Below are positions 60,809 through 64,000 of a stretch of 64,000 nt of DNA, in pieces. The stretch covers positions 1 through 64,000 of the forward strand of contig CAZIFL010000012.1 in NCBI GenBank assembly GCA_964539095.1. The letters are read 5' to 3'. The stretch's first letter is position 1, and every line of letters begins with the position of its first letter. The DNA is from DAIPKP01 sp964539095. GTDB taxonomy: Bacteria; Synergistota; Synergistia; Synergistales; Aminiphilaceae. Both the position numbers and the translations under genes were made by a program. The notes under the pieces are model-generated. The model was not told the DNA's origin, did not search any database, and saw only the letters and a list, made by a program, of their open reading frames with translations.

Positions 60809-62209
60809 CTACAGAGAGAGAAGGGTCAAAATCCCCAGCAGTGCCAGAAAGTAGAAGTGGAAGAGCCTGCGGATCTGTCCCGAATGAACTCTTCGCAGCA
60901 GTGCCAGCGGAGGCTTGAGCAACGCTGCTCCCGGAGCGAGAAGATCCTCCGCATCGGGAAAGCGGTAGCTTCGGGGGTGGAAGAGCTTGGGAAAAAGCCC
61001 GAAGAGCACCCCCCCGACTCCCAGAGGAAGAAGGGCGCTTATCAAGGAGCCTCCACTCCAGAGATGTGGCAGAGTCCCCGGAAAAAAGGGGAGCTTTTCG
61101 GGAAAAACCCCCAGAAGAAGCAGCGGCAGCGCAAGGATTCCCAGAGCAGAGACCCCGGAGAAGGAGAGACTGTGGGATTTTCGGGGAGCCTTTTCCGGAG
61201 CTTTGGGAGAAGAGCGAAAAAAGACGTAGTGCCCCACCTTGCAGAGATAGAGCGCCGTAAGAACCCCTGCGATCTGCAGCCCCCAGAGGGCGGCGGGATA
61301 GCCTTTCAGAGCGATTTTAAGCATCCCCTTGGCCACGTACCCCCCTGTGCCGGGAACCCCTCCTAAAGAAGCTCCCCCTATCAGAAAAAAGAACAGTAGC
61401 AGAGGAGCCCCCGAAGCCAGACCTCCCAGAAGGGAGAGATCCCGCGTGCCGGTGAGTTTCTCCACGCTCCCTGCGGTAAGAAAGAGAAGCCCCTTGAAAA
61501 GAGCGTGGATCACCAGGTAGAAGAGGGCGGCGTCACGCCCCTCCGGGGTTCCCGAGGCGAGGCATGCCACCATAAACCCAAGCTGGCTCATGGTGGAGCA
61601 GGCGAGAACCCGCTTGAAGTCATTTTGCATCAGAGCCTGGAACCCTCCGTAGAGTGCCATGGTGATGCCGATCCAGAGCAGCCCCGGAGAGGGAGCATCC
61701 ACCAGGCGGAGCAATCCGTAGATTCCCATCTTCACGGCGTACCCCGAAAGGAGCAGGCTCACCTCGGAAGGGGCCCGGCTGTGGGTGGGGGGGAGCCAGA
61801 AATGCAGCCCAGGAAAGGCTGCCTTGAACCCCAGAGCCGCAAGAAAGAGAGGATACCAGGTTTCCGGAACCGGTCCCAGAGGGGCAGGACTCCCCGGAGT
61901 GGAGATCAAAGCCGCCCCCAGAAGCAGCAGAGCCCCGCCGGTGAGCTGAGAGTAGAGGTACATCCGGGCCACGGGGCCATCCTTGGAGGCCACCAGAAGG
62001 GCGAGAGCGAGAGAGGAGAGTTCTACCCAGATGACGAAGCCGAACCAGCTCTCGGCAAGAGCCGCCAGAGAGGCCGCAAGGCAGAAGAAAAGAAGCGTCA
62101 GAGGCTTCCACGCCCCCAGAAAGGAACTCTTCCCGAAGAGCAGGGCGGAGAGGGTGAGCAGGCAGGCCAGAAGAATCATAATGTTCGAGAGAGCATCCGG
62201 AGAGATCAT
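60809..62209 (-). CDS. NuoN/MrpD-like proton-conducting antiporter subunit (paralogue 2)
   Basis: 466 residues, with GAAGGAG before ATG 62209. It is very close to paralogue 1, sharing LHFWLPPTHSRAP, GYAVKMGIYGLLRLVD and HALFKGLLFLTAGS. The pump Glu (WVELSSLALALLVAS) and both Lys are kept. A 69-base gap separates it from paralogue 1 downstream. It is likely one of several ion-pumping modules of the same complex. Confidence 0.88.
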   Translation of the reverse strand: MISPDALSNIMILLACLLTLSALLFGKSSFLGAWKPLTLLFFCLAASLAALAESWFGFVIWVELSSLALALLVASKDGPVARMYLYSQLTGGALLLLGAALISTPGSPAPLGPVPETWYPLFLAALGFKAAFPGLHFWLPPTHSRAPSEVSLLLSGYAVKMGIYGLLRLVDAPSPGLLWIGITMALYGGFQALMQNDFKRVLACSTMSQLGFMVACLASGTPEGRDAALFYLVIHALFKGLLFLTAGSVEKLTGTRDLSLLGGLASGAPLLLFFFLIGGASLGGVPGTGGYVAKGMLKIALKGYPAALWGLQIAGVLTALYLCKVGHYVFFRSSPKAPEKAPRKSHSLSFSGVSALGILALPLLLLGVFPEKLPFFPGTLPHLWSGGSLISALLPLGVGGVLFGLFPKLFHPRSYRFPDAEDLLAPGAALLKPPLALLRRVHSGQIRRLFHFYFLALLGILTLLSL

Positions 62210-62243
62210 GGAACAACTCCTTCAAAGGTCCGTGTCGAAAGGA

Positions 62244-63644
62244 TCAGAGGGAAAAGAGAAAAAAAATACCGAGCAGGGAGAAGGCAAAGATGGTGAACGA
62301 GAGCCGGAGTTTCCCTGAATGAATCTGCCGGAGCCGCCGAAGCCAGGGCTCTGCCAGAGGGGGTAGTCGGTATACCAGAAGATCCACATCCGGAAAGGAG
62401 CAGCGCTGAAAGTTCGGAATCCGGCGAAGCACCAGCAGAAAAAATCCCAGAACTCCCCCCAGCAGAAGAAGAGAACTCCCCAGGGCGCTCCAGCTCCAGG
62501 AGATTTCAGAAGTAAAGGCGAGGAGAGAGGCGCTCTCCGGAGAGCGCCCCAGAAAGAGAAGGGGGGCTCCCAGAAGAATCATGCTCCCCGAAAAGGAGAA
62601 GGAGGGGAGAAAGGATTGCCTCGTTTCCTTTGGAGATCTCTCAGGGCAGAAGGGGGCGTAGAAAACGCCGTAGCCGAGTTTGCAAAGATAGAGCATGGTT
62701 CCCACCCCCGCAAGCTGCAGAGCCCACAGGGCACCCGGATATTCCAGGGCGGTGAGCACCCCCTGCTTGGCCAGATAGCCCGCAGTCCCCGGAAAGCCCA
62801 TCATGGTGAGCGCTCCCAGAACAAAGAAGAAAAAGCCCCCCGGGTAATCGGGGAAATTTCTGAAAAGGGTTCTCATGAGAAAAGGAGTGGGGGGAGCCTC
62901 GGTGGAGCAGAAGAGAAGCCCTTTGGAGAGCACGTGCACCACCGCAAAGAAGATCGCCGCATCCCTCCCCGAGGGGGTTCCCGTGGCGAGGGCGGTGACG
63001 ACGAACCCGAGTTGACTCATGGTAGAGTAGGCGAGAATCCGCCTGGGCCGGCTCTGCATGAGGGCCTGAAAGGCCCCGTAGAGAGCCATGGCGACGCCTA
63101 TACATACAAGCTCTCTTGAGGGCTCTGTGATGAGACGCAGAAGACCGTAGATCCCCATAGTGGCGGTGTAGCTTGAGAGAAGAAGCGCCTCCAGAGGGGC
63201 ATGCTCATAGGTTCGGGGAAGCCAGAAATGAAGCAGAGGGAAGGCGCTCTTTATCCCGAGCCCTATCAGGAAGAGGGGGAGGATCTCCTTCGGAACCTCT
63301 CCCAGAGGAGCCAAAAGGGGAAGTGTGGAGATTTGGGCGGCCCCGAGGAGCAGAATCCCCCCTGCGGTGAGCTGTACGTAAAGATAGAGCCTGGCGGCGA
63401 AGGGATCCCGAAAGGCCATGAGCAGTGCCAGGGCTATGGAGGCAAGTTCTACCCAGAGGACAAAACCGAACCAGCTTGAGGCGAGAGGGGCCATGCAGGA
63501 GGCCACGCAGAAGAGAGCCAGGATCAGGTACTTTCTCCCCCCCCGGAAGGGGGTGGCTGCGCAGAAAAGCACCGGGAGCAGAAGAAAGCACCCCAGCCCC
63601 ATCATGATCCGGGAGAGAATGTCCGGAGAGGGAAGGGGGATCAC
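62244..63644 (-). CDS. NuoN/MrpD-like antiporter subunit lacking the helix-7 lysine (paralogue 3)
   Basis: 466 residues from GTG 63644, chosen because it overlaps the upstream stop (GTGA), has GGGAGG nine bases upstream and matches the paralogue N-termini; the open frame runs to 63917. It keeps the Glu (WVELASIALALLMAF) and the helix-8 Lys (HVLSKGLLF). The helix-7 Lys of its two neighbours is replaced: YTATMGIYG instead of YAVKMGIYG. Loss of that residue would be expected to alter or block ion pumping, so it may be structural or serve a different ion. Confidence 0.85.
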   Translation of the reverse strand: MIPLPSPDILSRIMMGLGCFLLLPVLFCAATPFRGGRKYLILALFCVASCMAPLASSWFGFVLWVELASIALALLMAFRDPFAARLYLYVQLTAGGILLLGAAQISTLPLLAPLGEVPKEILPLFLIGLGIKSAFPLLHFWLPRTYEHAPLEALLLSSYTATMGIYGLLRLITEPSRELVCIGVAMALYGAFQALMQSRPRRILAYSTMSQLGFVVTALATGTPSGRDAAIFFAVVHVLSKGLLFCSTEAPPTPFLMRTLFRNFPDYPGGFFFFVLGALTMMGFPGTAGYLAKQGVLTALEYPGALWALQLAGVGTMLYLCKLGYGVFYAPFCPERSPKETRQSFLPSFSFSGSMILLGAPLLFLGRSPESASLLAFTSEISWSWSALGSSLLLLGGVLGFFLLVLRRIPNFQRCSFPDVDLLVYRLPPLAEPWLRRLRQIHSGKLRLSFTIFAFSLLGIFFLFSL

Positions 63645-64000
63645 GGAAAGAACCTCCCCGAGGAGAGGGCAAGAAGAAACTCCTTTGTAAAGGGTATCCA
63701 GGGGAGAAGGGCGAGAAAGAGAGAGAATATCGCCAAAAAGGCCACCACACCCTGGGTAGTTCGATGAGCGCGATGATGGGGGGGAGGGGTCTCCGAAGGA
63801 GAGCAGAAGGCTCCCAGAGCCTTGAGGTAGTAGGCTGCGGAGACTACGGTACCCCCCAGAAGAAAGAGCGCCGGCACCAGATACCCCTTCTCCGCACAGG
63901 CCAGAAGCAAAAGCCACTTGCTCTGAAAACCGCTGAAGGGAGGAATTCCCGCCAGAGACGCCGCAAAGAGTGCAAAGGCTATCACCAGAAAGGGGCGAAC
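63641..64000 (-). CDS. fourth antiporter-like subunit, C-terminal part
   Basis: The frame runs out of the window; the 119 residues seen are the C-terminal end. They begin RPFLVIAFALFAASLAGIPP and contain FSGFQSKWLLLLACAEKGY, the helix-11/12 region of NuoN/MrpD proteins. Several hydrophobic helices follow, and the stop overlaps the next start. It heads the run of three paralogues, so the operon continues beyond the window. Confidence 0.8.
   Translation of the reverse strand, partial: VRPFLVIAFALFAASLAGIPPFSGFQSKWLLLLACAEKGYLVPALFLLGGTVVSAAYYLKALGAFCSPSETPPPHHRAHRTTQGVVAFLAIFSLFLALLPWIPFTKEFLLALSSGRFFP

Noticed and set aside
63645..63917. N-terminal extension of antiporter paralogue 3
   Set aside because: It overlaps the upstream antiporter gene in another frame. 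GTG 63644 has a ribosome site and matches the paralogue starts.
1..64000. CRISPR arrays, rRNA and tRNA genes
   Set aside because: No regularly spaced repeats and no tRNA-like T-loop or rRNA sequence were seen by eye; a tRNA or covariance scan would confirm.

Overview
The window looks like a GC-rich, diderm, anaerobic bacterium that lives on peptides and amino acids. TolC and MacAB-type genes imply an outer membrane. A PyrR/PyrK-type pyrimidine operon is regulated in the Gram-positive manner. A dipeptide ABC operon carries its own dipeptide epimerase, and there is an M20 aminoacylase-type peptidase, a formate dehydrogenase and a complex I-like antiporter cluster. This combination fits Synergistota best; that assignment is inference, because no rRNA or tRNA gene was seen here.

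Layout. 0-5 kb: a secreted helical protein, an ArsC-type arsenate reductase, a cytidine deaminase-like protein, and a tight three-gene cassette (PHP phosphoesterase, ApgM-like phosphoesterase, PP-loop ATPase). 5-11 kb, minus strand: an arsenical-resistance region resembling arsEFG (ArsF, ArsG, ArsR, a small thioredoxin, an ArsP-like permease), then an Fe-S Rrf2 regulator and a NapH-like ferredoxin with a secreted [2Fe-2S] partner. 11-13.5 kb: EFR1-type flavodoxin/ferredoxin, cupin, a tiny two-helix membrane protein and a TauE/SafE permease. 13.5-20.6 kb: dipeptide ABC operon dppF-epimerase-dppA-dppB-dppC-dppD behind a clear promoter and a palindromic leader. 20.9-25.3 kb: TolC-MacA-MacB efflux, closed by a very long hairpin.

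25.4-42.3 kb is the accessory part. It holds a PTS EIIC-EAL fusion, two decayed gene copies either side of a formate dehydrogenase, a chemoreceptor, an EAL protein with a dead GGDEF, a PucR-type regulator and a family-3 binding protein. It also holds an apparently orphaned amino-acid-type attenuator with a Val/Leu/Ile-rich leader peptide, a split YeeE/YedE pair, a frameshifted integron-integrase-like remnant, an accessory membrane protein and a truncated IS3-type transposase that runs into the pyrimidine promoter.

42.3-48.4 kb is the complete pyrRBCKDFE operon, with promoter, PyrR-binding stem-loop, 58-codon leader frame and terminator. 48.4-58 kb, minus strand: an acyl-ACP synthetase/ACP/acyltransferase fusion, a zinc-ribbon membrane protein and two overlapping PAS-GGDEF-EAL sensors (one GGDEF intact, one GGDAF). 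58.1 kb: M20 amidohydrolase. 59.3 kb to the end, minus strand: at least four consecutive NuoN/MrpD-like antiporter subunits, the last running out of the window.

Two themes recur. Four EAL proteins lie within about 32 kb, pointing to heavy local investment in c-di-GMP turnover. Peptide use is covered by uptake, epimerisation and deacylation.
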